This document shows, piece after piece, positions 55,016-63,766 of a DNA stretch of 64,000 bases. The stretch spans positions 2,914,001 to 2,978,000 of the forward strand of contig CAVTRT010000003.1 in NCBI GenBank assembly GCA_963737285.1. Direction: 5' to 3'. This DNA comes from Trebonia sp963737285. Its GTDB lineage: Bacteria > Actinomycetota > Actinomycetes > Streptosporangiales > Streptosporangiaceae. The notes under the pieces are model-generated. The model did not search any database and was not told the DNA's origin. It saw nothing but the letters and a program-made list of their open reading frames with translations. Positions within the stretch are counted from its first letter, which is position 1; every line of letters starts with the position of its first letter. The translations under genes and the position numbers were made by a program.

Positions 55016-56836
55016 CTAGCCGACGATGAGCGCGATCAGGCCACCGAGGCAGGCCATGCCAAGGACGAGCCAGGTCACGTAGTCGTTGACCACGCCGCTT
55101 TGGAATCCATCGAGGATCGGGGCAGCGCTCGGCCAGGGCCGGATCCGCAGCGGCAGCCGCCTCCAGTACAGGGCCAGCAGCGCGACTGCCACGGACCCGG
55201 CCGCCACGGCCAGCCCAGTCGCCACGGCGACCGCGTCGACGCCCGCAGGACCGGCGGGGTAAGGCGCCACCGGGCGGCTGGTCCGCGCGCCGTGCAGCAC
55301 GGTGGCGATGTACGCCCCCTGGTCCTGGAACCGGACGGCCGCCGCCTCGACGGCGGGCCCGAGGCCCGTCAGGCCAAGGCAGCCCACGACTATCGCCGCG
55401 CAGACCAGCCCGGCCGCCGAGACGATCATCGTCAGCGGCGTGCGCCGGCGCCCCGTCTCGGTCTCCCCGGTCTCCTCGGCACCTTCCTGGGCCTGTCGCA
55501 CATCCTCAGCGGGCGGGTCCCCCAGCCCGTAGAACACGCCGAGTCCGGCTCGCAGCACGGTTCCCCCGGTCAGGATCGCACAGCCCAGCAGGATGGCGAT
55601 GGCCCAGCCAGGATAGGCCGCATCGGTCCATCCCTCACCGAGGAACGTGGCGACGGGCGGCAAGTCGGCCAGCCCCAGGCCGGCGGCGATATAGACAAGG
55701 CCAGTGACCCTCAGCGGCTTGCCCCGCCCGTGCAGCCGGACCTCGTCGACCGTGCCCAGCCGGTGCAGCACGATGCCAGTGCACAAGAACAGCGCCCCCT
55801 TCACCAGCGCGTGGCCGACGATGTAGACGGCCGCGCCAGTGAGTCCCAACGGGGTCAGCACGCCGATTGCGGCGAGGAACGTGCCCGAGTGGCTGATCGT
55901 GGAGAACGCGAGCAGCCGCTTGAGGTGCCGCTCGCGAAAGCAGTACACGGCGCCCACGACGGCGGTCACCACGCCGAGCACCAGCAGCAGCCGTGACAGC
56001 CCGGTTCGGTGGCCGAGCGCGCCGGAGAACATCGACCAGTACACCCGGGCGATCCCGTACAGGCCGAGCTCCACCATGACGCCGGAGAACAACACGCACA
56101 CCGGGGTGGGGGCGACCGCGTGCGCGTCCGCGAGCCAGAAGTGGAACGGGACGATGGCGGCCTTGACCAGCAGTCCGGCCAGGATGAGGAGGAACGCCAC
56201 GACGACCAGCCGGGAGCCGGGGTGGCGGGCGGCCCAGACGCCGATCTGCGCCATGTTCAGCGCCCCGGAACCGCCGTAGATCAGCGCGATGCCCGACAGC
56301 GACAGGTAGGCGCCGACGCTGTTGGTGATCGCGAAGTTAAGCGCTCCCTGCAGCGGCCCGCGCTCTTCTGGCCGGTAGGCGGTGAGCGCGTAGGCCGCCA
56401 CTCCCATCAGCTCGAACCAGACGAACAGGTCAAAGATGTCGCCGGTGAGGCAGAAGCCGGTCATCCCCGCCAAGAAGATCAGCATCAGCGCGTGGTAATA
56501 GGTCGCCACTCGCTCGAAGTACCGCCAGGAGAACGTCATGGCGGCCCCCACGAGGACCGCGCCGAGCGCCGCCAGGCCCGCGCTGAGCGAGCCCGCCTCG
56601 AAGTCGATGCCGATCGCTATGCCACGAACCGGGCGGAAGCCAGCGAACCAGTACACCTGGTCGCCGGCGCTTGCCCTGACCATGATGATCGCCAGCATGA
56701 CCACGACGCCCGCCGCGGTGGCGATGGCGGCCAGGTCGAGCAGCCAGCGCCGGCTTGCGAACAGCGGCCGCAGGGCACAGATCGCGGCGGCGACGGCCAG
56801 CGGGACCGTTACCGCGAGAGCGAACAGCTGATCCAC
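55016..56836 (-). CDS. mrpD: Mrp-type antiporter large subunit D
   Basis: Proton-conducting ND2/4/5-like subunit of a cation/proton antiporter in the membrane. The 606-residue protein has about 14-15 helices, with GDIFDLFVWFELMGVAAYALTAY, LLVKAAIVPFHFWLADAHAVAPTPV (key Lys in LVKAA and PFHFWL) and ISHSGTFLAAIG. It is the only large subunit here; no MrpA N-terminal homologue is present. Cytosolic Gln/Glu-rich loop at about residues 455-475. Last gene of the operon, two bases after mrpC. Confidence 0.9.
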   Translation of the reverse strand: MDQLFALAVTVPLAVAAAICALRPLFASRRWLLDLAAIATAAGVVVMLAIIMVRASAGDQVYWFAGFRPVRGIAIGIDFEAGSLSAGLAALGAVLVGAAMTFSWRYFERVATYYHALMLIFLAGMTGFCLTGDIFDLFVWFELMGVAAYALTAYRPEERGPLQGALNFAITNSVGAYLSLSGIALIYGGSGALNMAQIGVWAARHPGSRLVVVAFLLILAGLLVKAAIVPFHFWLADAHAVAPTPVCVLFSGVMVELGLYGIARVYWSMFSGALGHRTGLSRLLLVLGVVTAVVGAVYCFRERHLKRLLAFSTISHSGTFLAAIGVLTPLGLTGAAVYIVGHALVKGALFLCTGIVLHRLGTVDEVRLHGRGKPLRVTGLVYIAAGLGLADLPPVATFLGEGWTDAAYPGWAIAILLGCAILTGGTVLRAGLGVFYGLGDPPAEDVRQAQEGAEETGETETGRRRTPLTMIVSAAGLVCAAIVVGCLGLTGLGPAVEAAAVRFQDQGAYIATVLHGARTSRPVAPYPAGPAGVDAVAVATGLAVAAGSVAVALLALYWRRLPLRIRPWPSAAPILDGFQSGVVNDYVTWLVLGMACLGGLIALIVG

Positions 56837-56837
56837 G

Positions 56838-57182
56838 CTAGCCCCGCAGCGAGGCCAGTTGCTGCGGGTCCAGGGTGCCGAACCGCTTGTGTGCCTGGAT
56901 CGCGAAGGACAGCAGCAGCGCGGTGACGGCCGCCTCGACCACCACGTCGGTCAGCGCCATTGCCTGCACGACTGGATCGACCGCGCGGGTATGCAGCGGG
57001 ATGTCGTTGAAATAGGGCGCCGCCCCGCCGGTCACGTACCCGACGCCAAGCAGCAGCACGTACGTCGAGGACTGGACGACGATCAGGCAGATGATCTGGT
57101 GCACCAGGTGCCGGCTGGTGGCGATGCCGTACAGCCCGATACCCAGGATCCAGGCGACGACAACGAAAGGGAATATCTGCAT
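56838..57182 (-). CDS. mrpC: Mrp-type antiporter subunit C (NuoK-like)
   Basis: A 114-residue three-helix protein related to NuoK: YGIATSRHLVHQIICLIVVQSSTYVLLLGVGY and TDVVVEAAVTALLLSFAIQAHK, the latter with the Glu conserved in complex I and Mrp subunits. ATG 57182 follows the MrpB stop directly. Partner of the D subunit in the cation-proton antiporter complex. Confidence 0.88.
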   Translation of the reverse strand: MQIFPFVVVAWILGIGLYGIATSRHLVHQIICLIVVQSSTYVLLLGVGYVTGGAAPYFNDIPLHTRAVDPVVQAMALTDVVVEAAVTALLLSFAIQAHKRFGTLDPQQLASLRG

Positions 57183-57944
57183 CTAACTTTTCTCGCCCCT
57201 TAGCAGAAGGGTCTGCTTCAGCAGTTCGCCGACCGCGAGTATGAACGCGGCGGCCACTTCAAGCCCTACGAAGAAGCTGATCAGCGCGATGGTCCCGGAG
57301 GAGCTGACCGCGCCAGCCGTGGTGCCGAGCGGGAGGAAGTTCTTCAGGTACGGCAGGCCCATCACGACCGCCACGAGGCCGGTGCCGACGAAGCCGCCGG
57401 CTCCCACCGCCTCGACCGCGTCAGTCACGCTCGCCGGGCTGAGCCGCTCGAACACCCGGAACTCGCCGGACAGGTAGAGCAAGACGAACCCCGTCGCGAT
57501 CACCACCCCGCCCTGGAAGCCGCCGGACGGGTTCGTCTGCGCGTGCGAGGCGAGCCACCATCCGATCAGCACAACGGGGCCGGTAAACAGCAGTGCGACC
57601 ATGCGGACGGCATCGCTGGTCGGCGGCAGGTCACGGTCGGAGGCCTGGTCCAGCATCGGCTGGTCATGCTCGCCGCGCAGGTGCCGAAGCACGATCGCCA
57701 TGCCCGCCACGGCGGCGAACAAGATGAACTCCTCCCCCACGGTGTCGAAGCCGCGGTACTCGAAGTTCACCGCGGATACCACGCCGGTCGCGTTGGTCTG
57801 GGCGACCGTGACGCGGTTGATGATGAAGCCGTACGGGCCGGGATAATGGCCGAAGCCCGGCAGCCCGGACAGGCCGGACAGGTAGAACACGGCCAGCCCG
57901 GCCGCGGCGACGAGGAAGACCCAGCGACGGACGGCGGGCGTCAT
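57183..57944 (-). CDS. mrpB: Mrp-type antiporter subunit B fused to an MbhE-like domain
   Basis: 253 residues. The N-terminal third resembles MbhE/MrpA C-terminal sequence (NFEYRGFDTVGEEFILFAAVAG, with the family's FRGFDTxGE pattern). The rest is MnhB/MrpB: GFQGGVVIATGFVLLYLSGEFRVF and helices around SGTIALISFFVGLEVAAAF. Six to seven membrane segments. The stop (57183) directly abuts mrpC, and its start overlaps the DUF4040 stop. Confidence 0.87.
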   Translation of the reverse strand: MTPAVRRWVFLVAAAGLAVFYLSGLSGLPGFGHYPGPYGFIINRVTVAQTNATGVVSAVNFEYRGFDTVGEEFILFAAVAGMAIVLRHLRGEHDQPMLDQASDRDLPPTSDAVRMVALLFTGPVVLIGWWLASHAQTNPSGGFQGGVVIATGFVLLYLSGEFRVFERLSPASVTDAVEAVGAGGFVGTGLVAVVMGLPYLKNFLPLGTTAGAVSSSGTIALISFFVGLEVAAAFILAVGELLKQTLLLRGEKS

Positions 57945-58222
57945 TCCTCCCGCTTCCTCACCTTGGCCAGCGTCAGCAAGATCACGGCCGGCAGCAGGAT
58001 CGATCCGACGGTCAGCTCCGAGAGCGTCACGTCGGGCGCCTGGAACGCCAGGAACAGCAGTGCTAGAAGCAGGCCGTAGACGCTCAGCACCAGCACCTGC
58101 CTGACCCGGGCCCGGACCAGCACCACGGCGGTCGCCCCGGCCGCGACCAGCAGCAGAAGGGTTACCTGAAGCGCGTCCATGAGCCCGGTAGACGGGGAAT
58201 AGGCCGAGGCGACCGCCATCAT
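57941..58222 (-). CDS. MbhD-like subunit (DUF4040) of the Mrp-type antiporter
   Basis: A 93-residue, three-helix protein of DUF4040 with the conserved FLAFQAPDVTLSELTVGSIL segment (APDVxLxE, the Glu being shared with MrpA C-terminal domain and NuoJ-like subunits). In most bacteria this is part of MrpA; here it is a separate small subunit, as in Mbh (MbhD). Four-base overlap with both neighbours. Confidence 0.85.
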   Translation of the reverse strand: MMAVASAYSPSTGLMDALQVTLLLLVAAGATAVVLVRARVRQVLVLSVYGLLLALLFLAFQAPDVTLSELTVGSILLPAVILLTLAKVRKREE

Positions 58223-58557
58223 TGTTCCTTCTCCTCCCCTGCCTTGCGGCCGTGGATGTGCTGCCGCCAGTCGCCCGTCTCGCGCACCCGGATGGCCCGG
58301 ATCGTGGCGTGCGAGAGGAACGGCCCGCCGATGACGAGGAATACCAGCGCCAGCACGCTTTGCCCCGCGTTCTCCGACAGGCCGGCCTGGACGAGCACGG
58401 CGAGGGCGACCAGCGACGGCGCCACCAGCGTCGCCGGGGTCACGAAATGCAGCTTGGAGCGGGCGTCAGGCATCACCGCGATGCCCACGCAGGCGCCCAG
58501 CACGACGAGCGCCGCCAGGCCGAGCGCGACGCCCGCCACGATCTCCCTGGCGATCAC
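58219..58557 (-). CDS. mrpG: Mrp-type antiporter subunit G
   Basis: 112 residues, three helices. Typical MrpG words: VAVMPDARSKLHFVTPATL (usual form RL-DxxxRLHA-x-K-AT) and FLVIGGPFLSHATIRA, where P-x-x-H-x-x-x-R-A is the family's conserved C-terminal helix. ATG at 58557 overlaps the mrpF stop; its own stop overlaps the DUF4040 start. Confidence 0.88.
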   Translation of the reverse strand: MIAREIVAGVALGLAALVVLGACVGIAVMPDARSKLHFVTPATLVAPSLVALAVLVQAGLSENAGQSVLALVFLVIGGPFLSHATIRAIRVRETGDWRQHIHGRKAGEEKEQ

Positions 58558-58817
58558 AGCCAGCGCTCCATTGCCCGTACGAAGACCAGCCCGCTGCCGA
58601 ACAGCAGCATGGCCATCAGGACTGGCAGCTCAAACTCCGACGACCGCGCGAAGGCCTGCGCGAGCAGCGCCAGTACCATCACGGCCACCGAGGTGATGAA
58701 CTCGTACGCGACCACGGCGGCCGGCAGGTCCCCCCTGCACAGCACAACCCCGGCCGGCACCGTCGCCGCCAGCATCACGATCGCCGTGATCACGAAACCC
58801 GCCGTCATCTCACTCAT
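58554..58817 (-). CDS. mrpF: Mrp-type antiporter subunit F
   Basis: 87 residues, three helices, MnhF/MrpF by position and by AGVVLCRGDLPAAVVAYEFITSVAVMVLALL, which resembles the family's RGPTxxDRVxAxDxxxxxxxxxxAL helix (Arg-Gly start, acidic residue in helix 2). The match is weaker than for the other subunits. Overlaps mrpE by eight bases and mrpG by four. Confidence 0.75.
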   Translation of the reverse strand: MSEMTAGFVITAIVMLAATVPAGVVLCRGDLPAAVVAYEFITSVAVMVLALLAQAFARSSEFELPVLMAMLLFGSGLVFVRAMERWL

Positions 58818-59286
58818 CCCTCGCTACCAGCTGGTGCACCACCATGACAGCGTGCTCGGCGTCGATGCCGAGGACGAACGCGTTGGGCGTGAAGCTGCGC
58901 CCGCCGATGATCAGGGTCCGCCGGAGGATTCCCGCCGGGCCGTCCTCGCCCGGCTCGACCCGCACCTCGGCGAACCCGCCCGGCGGGTCCTCGCCACGGG
59001 TGAGCTTGCGCCACAGCGCCCGGTAGACGGTCACCGTGTCCACCACGACCTGCCACGGCAGCTGCAACGCGGGCAGCAGCCAGCCGGCCCGCAACCGGAA
59101 CCGCAGGCCGGCCCTACGGCACGCGGCCTGGGCGATGAGCGCCGCGATCGCCGCCGCCCCAGCGCCGACCAGCAGCTCATCGATTGCGAACGAATCGTCG
59201 AGCGCCACCCAAAGCGCCATCATCACGATCCACCACGCCAACAACCCCGTAGCGACGCGAGCGGCGGATCGGATGGGCGCAGTCAC
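58810..59286 (-). CDS. mrpE: Mrp-type antiporter subunit E
   Basis: First gene of the operon. 158 residues: two N-terminal helices with a conserved W (LLAWWIVMMALWVAL) followed by a cytosolic part with LRAGWLLPALQLPWQVVVDTVTVYRAL (MnhE pattern) and a C-terminal half with PDRRxxx-type RRTLIIGGRSFTPNAFVLGIDAEHAVMVVHQLV. Operon order E-F-G-(DUF4040)-B-C-D with overlapping genes supports one co-translated complex. Confidence 0.85.
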   Translation of the reverse strand: MTAPIRSAARVATGLLAWWIVMMALWVALDDSFAIDELLVGAGAAAIAALIAQAACRRAGLRFRLRAGWLLPALQLPWQVVVDTVTVYRALWRKLTRGEDPPGGFAEVRVEPGEDGPAGILRRTLIIGGRSFTPNAFVLGIDAEHAVMVVHQLVARDE

Positions 59287-59330
59287 GGGGGGAAACTGCC
59301 CCAGCGCTCACCGCGCAAAACGCTCCGTGT

Positions 59331-62253
59331 TCAGTCCGCTGCGGGGGCGCGCAAGTGGTCTAGGAGCTGGGCCAGGTGCAGGCCCTCACGGCCGGTCTTC
59401 CCCGCGGCGAGCTGGATGCGGCAGGAGAACCCGTCGGTGAGCAGCACGGTGCCGGAGTCGGCGTCCCTCGCCGCGGGCCACAGGCCGCGCTCGGCGCACG
59501 CCGCGGAGACCTCGTAGTGGCCCCGCACGAAGCCGAAGTCCCCGGCTAGCCCGCAGCAGCCGGAGTCCAGCACCTGCACGTCCACACCGCACCTGCGCAG
59601 CAACTCGGTGTCGGCGTCGAAGCCCATGATCGCGTGCTGGTGGCAGTGCACCTGGGCGACCGCCTTGCGCGGCGCGGCGGCAGCGCCGGCCGCCGCCTCG
59701 GCGCCGCCGCCAGGAGCACCCGACGGCCCGGGCCAGTCCGCCTCGGTGAGGATCTCGGCTAGTGTCCTGGTGCGGGAGGCGAGCAGCTTCGCGTGATCGC
59801 TGCCGAGCAGCTCTGCCGCGTCGGACCGGAACACCGCGCCACAGCTCGGCTCCAGGACGACCACGGGCACCCCGGCCCGCAGGTCCGGCAGCAGGGTCCG
59901 CACCGTCCGCCGCAGCAAGCGCGAGGCGATGCCGAGCTGGCCGGTAGAGATCCAGGTCAGCCCGCAGCACACTGGCCCCGACGGGACCGAGACGGAAAAG
60001 CCCGCCGACTCAAGCACCCGCACCGCCGCCTGGGCGACCTCGGGGTGGAAGAAGTTGGAGAAGCTGTCTGGCCATAGCACGACCCGCCGCCCGCCGCTCC
60101 CGCCCTGGTCGCGAGCGCGGAACCACTTCGTGAAGGACTCCGTGGCAAACGATGGGATGTCGCGGTGCGGATCGATTCCCCCGGCTCGCTTGGCGACAGC
60201 AGCCAGAGCCGGGATGCGCAACGTGCTGTTGAGCGGCCCGGCTAGCCCAGGCACGGCTGTGACCAGCGCGGCGATGAGGGGCAGCCAGCCCATGGAGTAG
60301 TGCGACACCGGCCGCAGCCGCCTGGCGTAGTGATGGGCAAGGAACTCGGCCTTGTAGGTGGCTATGTCGACATCCACCGGGCATTCCTTGCGGCAGCCCT
60401 TGCAGGCCAGGCACAGGTCGAGCGCGTCGCGGACAGCCTCGGAGCGCCAGCCGTCAGCGACCACGTCGCCGCGCACCATCTCCATCAGCAGCCGGGCGCG
60501 CCCCCGGGTGGAATACTCTTCCTCGCGAGTGACCCGGTAGGAGGGGCACATCACGCCGCCTTCATCACCGCGGCACTTCCCGGTGCCGACACAGCGGGAC
60601 GCCGCGCGGGTGAACTTGAACCCGTCGTGCGGGTAGTGGAAGAACGTGCGGGGCGGCCGGGGACCAGTCGCGCAGGGTGAGGTTGTCATCCAGCCGCCTA
60701 GGGTGCACGACCTTGCCGGGGTTCATCTTGTCGGCCGGGTCGAAGATCGCCTTGACCTCTTCGAACGCGCGCATCAGCGCCGGCGAGAACATCTTCGGTA
60801 GCAGCTCACCGCGCGACTGCCCGTCACCGTGCTCGCCGGACAGTGACCCGCCGTAGGAGACCACGAGGTCGGCCGCCTCCGATACGAAGGAACGGTAAGT
60901 GGCGACTCCCTCGTCGGTGTCCAGGTCGACTGGGATCCGGGTGTGCACGCAGCCGTGACCGAAGTGCCCATATATCGAGGCGCTGTCATAGTGGTAGCGC
61001 TTCAGCAGGGCACCGAAGTCACGCAGGTACTCGGCGAGCCGATCGGGGGGAACCGCGGAGTCTTCCCATCCCTCATGCGTAATGCGCTTGTGCGGCGGGT
61101 AGGCGGTGGCACCCAAGCTGGCCTCGCGCAGGTCCCACAGCTTGTCCTCGACCGCGGGGTCCTCAAGGTAGGCCACAGCCGGCTTGGGATTTCCTCTCTC
61201 GCCCATGCAGGAGTCCACGAAGTGGTTGGCCCTGGCGTCGGCCTCCTCGCGGGTGTCCCCGCCGAACTGGATCATCATCCAGCCGGCGCCGTTCGGCAGC
61301 TTCTCCAGCGCGCCGGCGGACAGGTGCTCTTCTTTCTCCAGTTCGATCAGCACATCGTCAAAGCCCTCGGCGGCCAGCGGCGAATGCTCGTTGACCAGTG
61401 GCACGATCCCGGCCGCTTGGACGATGTCCGGATAGCCGAGGATAACCAGGGAACGGTACTTGGGGATCTCGACCAGGGCGATCTCAGCGGCCAGGATGGT
61501 GACCAGCGTCGACTCGCTGCCCACCAGGGCCCGCGCGAGGTTGAAGCCCTTTTCTGGCAGCAGGTAGTCCAGGTTGTACCCCGACACCCGGCGGGGGATC
61601 TTCGGGTAGCCGGTGCGCAGTTCCGCGAGGTTCTCATCGCGCAGCGCGCGCAGCCGGCCATAGATGTCGGCCTTCCTGCCGCCCTCGGCGAGGACCTGGG
61701 TGAATTCCTCGTCGCTGACCGGACCGGTCCAGGTGCGGAGACCGTCGTAGGTACAGATCTCCAGGCGCTCGACCGAGTCCTCCATCTTGCCGAAGGCCTG
61801 GGCCATGGACCCGCACGAGTTGTTGCCGATCATCCCGCCGATAGTGCAGCTGACGTGGGTGGACGGGCGGGGACCGACCATCAGCCCGTGTTCGCGCACC
61901 GCGTCGTTGAGCTTGTCCAAGGCGATGCCCGGCTCGACGATGACGCACCGCCGCTGCGGGTCCACTGACAGGACCCGGTGGCAGTACTTGCTCCAGTCCA
62001 GGACGACCACCTCGTTGCAGCACTGCCCAGCCAGGCTGGTGCCACCACCTCTGGACAGCACCGGCACTCCCAGGCCGGCGCAGACGCCGATCGCCGCGAC
62101 AGCGGCGTCGCGGCTGCGCGGCACCACCACGCCAACCGGCGGCATCCGGTAATTCGACCCGTCCTGCGCGTAGACGGCACGGGTCCCCGCATCGAATCGG
62201 ACTTCTCCGTCTACGGCGCCGGCGAGCGCGCGCTCTAGCTTTTCGGTGTCCAC
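59331..62253 (-). pseudogene. FAD-binding and Fe-S-binding D-2-hydroxyacid dehydrogenase (D-lactate/glycolate type), frameshifted
   Basis: Membrane-associated respiratory oxidation of D-lactate, glycolate or another 2-hydroxyacid. From GTG 62253 (behind GGGGGAGG) come a GlcD-like FAD domain (VPVLSRGGGTSLAGQ, SCTIGGMIGNNSCGSMA, and a C-terminal SLSGEHGDGQSRG with GKVVHPRR) and then, after a break at 60656-60662, a GlcF-like part with CVGTGKCRG...MCPSY, CLACKGCRKECPVDV and two CCG domains (CCGLTW, CCGLAGDFGF). One extra C in the C-run joins them as SPRPPRTFFHYPHDG. Full length about 974 residues, the normal size of the two-domain fusion. The break therefore looks like a sequencing deletion. Confidence 0.85.
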
Positions 62254-62458
62254 CTGATCAGTCCTCCCCCGGCTTACCCCAGCCGTCGCGTACCCGTGCG
62301 CCTTGCTGGTAAACAGCGTCGCAGCAGCCGCACCCTGCGCGGACACGGCCAGGGCGCGGTGCAAGGCGCGGTGCAAAGCGGGCAGCGAAGTTCCGCGCCG
62401 GCTCGCGGGCCGGACCAGGACGCCAGCCGCCGCAGCCGCGCACGGAAGGCTGCGCGAC

Positions 62459-62498
62459 CGGTGGGCTTAGCGTCCCCGCGGTGGGCTTAGCATTCCCG
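62459..62498. repeat. 20-base tandem duplication across the end of the HIBADH-family gene
   Basis: Units 62459-62478 and 62479-62498 (cggtgggcttagc followed by a variable tail ending cccg) match at 18 of 20 positions. The second copy contains the stop codon and last codons of the dehydrogenase gene on the minus strand. A second small repeat, gcgcggtgcaa twice, occurs near 62352-62375. Confidence 0.6.
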
Positions 62499-63434
62499 AG
62501 GGGCGCTGAGAAGGTAGGTGGCGCTGAAATCGTCGTCGCCGTGTTCCCTGGTGCCCTCGGCAAGGCGGCGCGCGATCGTGTCAATCAGCGGCAGGTCGAG
62601 GTCCCGCACCTGGGCTGCGTCCCGTGCCAGCCCGGCATCCTTCGCGGCGAGCGTGAGCCGGAAGTCCGGGGTGAAGTCCCGCGTGACCATCGCCTGACCC
62701 TTCACCCGCAGGTACGGCAGGTCAAGCGTGCCGCCTTCGATCGCCTCGAAGAAAAGGCCAGGATCGACGCCGGCTCCCTCGGCCAGCGCGATCGTCTCCG
62801 CGCCCGCTTCCACCACGGCTAGCGCCCAGCTATTGAGCACCGTCTTCAGTCTGCTACCCGCGCCCGCCTCACCCGCGCGGACGATCCGCTGGCCGACCGC
62901 GTCGAAGATCGGCTGCACTCGCGGCCTGGCCTCCTCCGGGCCGGACTCCAAGACGACCAGCTCGCCGCGCTCAGCCGGCTGAGGGCTACCGAACACCGGC
63001 GCGTCGACGAACCCGACGCCCCGCGTGTTCGCCAGGTCCGCGCAGCGCAGCGTGGCCACTTCCCCGATCGTGCTCATCTGCAGCCACAGATTGTGGTCCG
63101 AGCCGTACGGGTCGTCCATGCGGTTGCCGTGCTGGTGGTTCGCCCCGTCCATAACGGACAGCGCCCCGTCGGGGCCGCCCATCGCGGCCACGACGGCCTC
63201 CTCGTCAGCGAGCATGGTTAGCACGATCCCGGCCTCAGCGGCTGCCTCCGCCGGACTTTCCGCGAGATAGACGCCGTCCGCTGAAAGCGGCGCGGCCCTG
63301 TCGGGGTTGCGGTTCCATGCCCGGACCGCGATGCCCGCCCTGGCGATATTGCGCGCCATCGGCAGGCCCATCGTCCCGCCTGCGCCGAGCACGGCGACTG
63401 TCTCGTTGTATGCCAGTGTCTCGTTGTATGCCAT
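62487..63434 (-). CDS. NAD(P)-dependent 3-hydroxyisobutyrate-dehydrogenase-family oxidoreductase
   Basis: Beta-hydroxyacid dehydrogenase family. N-terminal Rossmann motif LGAGGTMGLPMARNIARAG (GxGxMGxPMAxN), then FVDAPVFGSPQPAERGEL (substrate loop) and the catalytic Lys in GSRLKTVLNSWALA. 315 residues from ATG 63434, with ggagg upstream. The first residues MAYNETLAYNETVAV show an 18-base duplication. Possible substrates: 3-hydroxyisobutyrate, tartronate semialdehyde or succinic semialdehyde; the sequence does not decide. Next to the FAD/Fe-S dehydrogenase, a role in glycolate/tartronate semialdehyde metabolism is conceivable but unsupported. Confidence 0.87.
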   Translation of the reverse strand: MAYNETLAYNETVAVLGAGGTMGLPMARNIARAGIAVRAWNRNPDRAAPLSADGVYLAESPAEAAAEAGIVLTMLADEEAVVAAMGGPDGALSVMDGANHQHGNRMDDPYGSDHNLWLQMSTIGEVATLRCADLANTRGVGFVDAPVFGSPQPAERGELVVLESGPEEARPRVQPIFDAVGQRIVRAGEAGAGSRLKTVLNSWALAVVEAGAETIALAEGAGVDPGLFFEAIEGGTLDLPYLRVKGQAMVTRDFTPDFRLTLAAKDAGLARDAAQVRDLDLPLIDTIARRLAEGTREHGDDDFSATYLLSAPREC

Positions 63435-63766
63435 TAGCGTCCTCCTGGCCGCGTAGTGCCGGTTGGCCCGCAGGACGGGCTGCTGGGAGCCGCTGGCGGG
63501 CCGCAGCTTCATGCGTCCTCCTCTGCTTCGTGCAGAGCGGCTACCGCCGAGGCCGAGCGGCAAACACGGCAGGCCGCGAGCGCAACTGCGTGGCGGAGCG
63601 CAATGTCTGCCAGCCGGCGCAAACAAGCAGCCCGAGACAGTATCGCCAGCGCCCGGTGGGCGCAGGGAGTCGCTGGCCGACGCGCGGCACGTGCGCGACG
63701 CGATCGCTGGCCTCGATCAGGCGCGCAGGCCTGAAATCCTCGCCCCAGGCGGAAGAGGATGCCAAT
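63435..63766. other. Divergent intergenic region, HIBADH-family gene / pgm
   Basis: About 330 bases between divergent genes. G+C-rich throughout, with no convincing coding frame; the frames present give Arg/Ala-rich translations. It should hold the two promoters. A ggaagagga ribosome-binding site precedes pgm at 63751-63759. Confidence 0.35.

Noticed and set aside
55302..56926. Long plus-strand frames opposite mrpD
   Set aside because: His/Gln/Arg-rich translations with no family; the minus-strand antiporter subunit explains the region.
58222..59517. A 431-codon plus-strand frame opposite mrpE-mrpG
   Set aside because: Antisense shadow of three overlapping, recognisable subunit genes.
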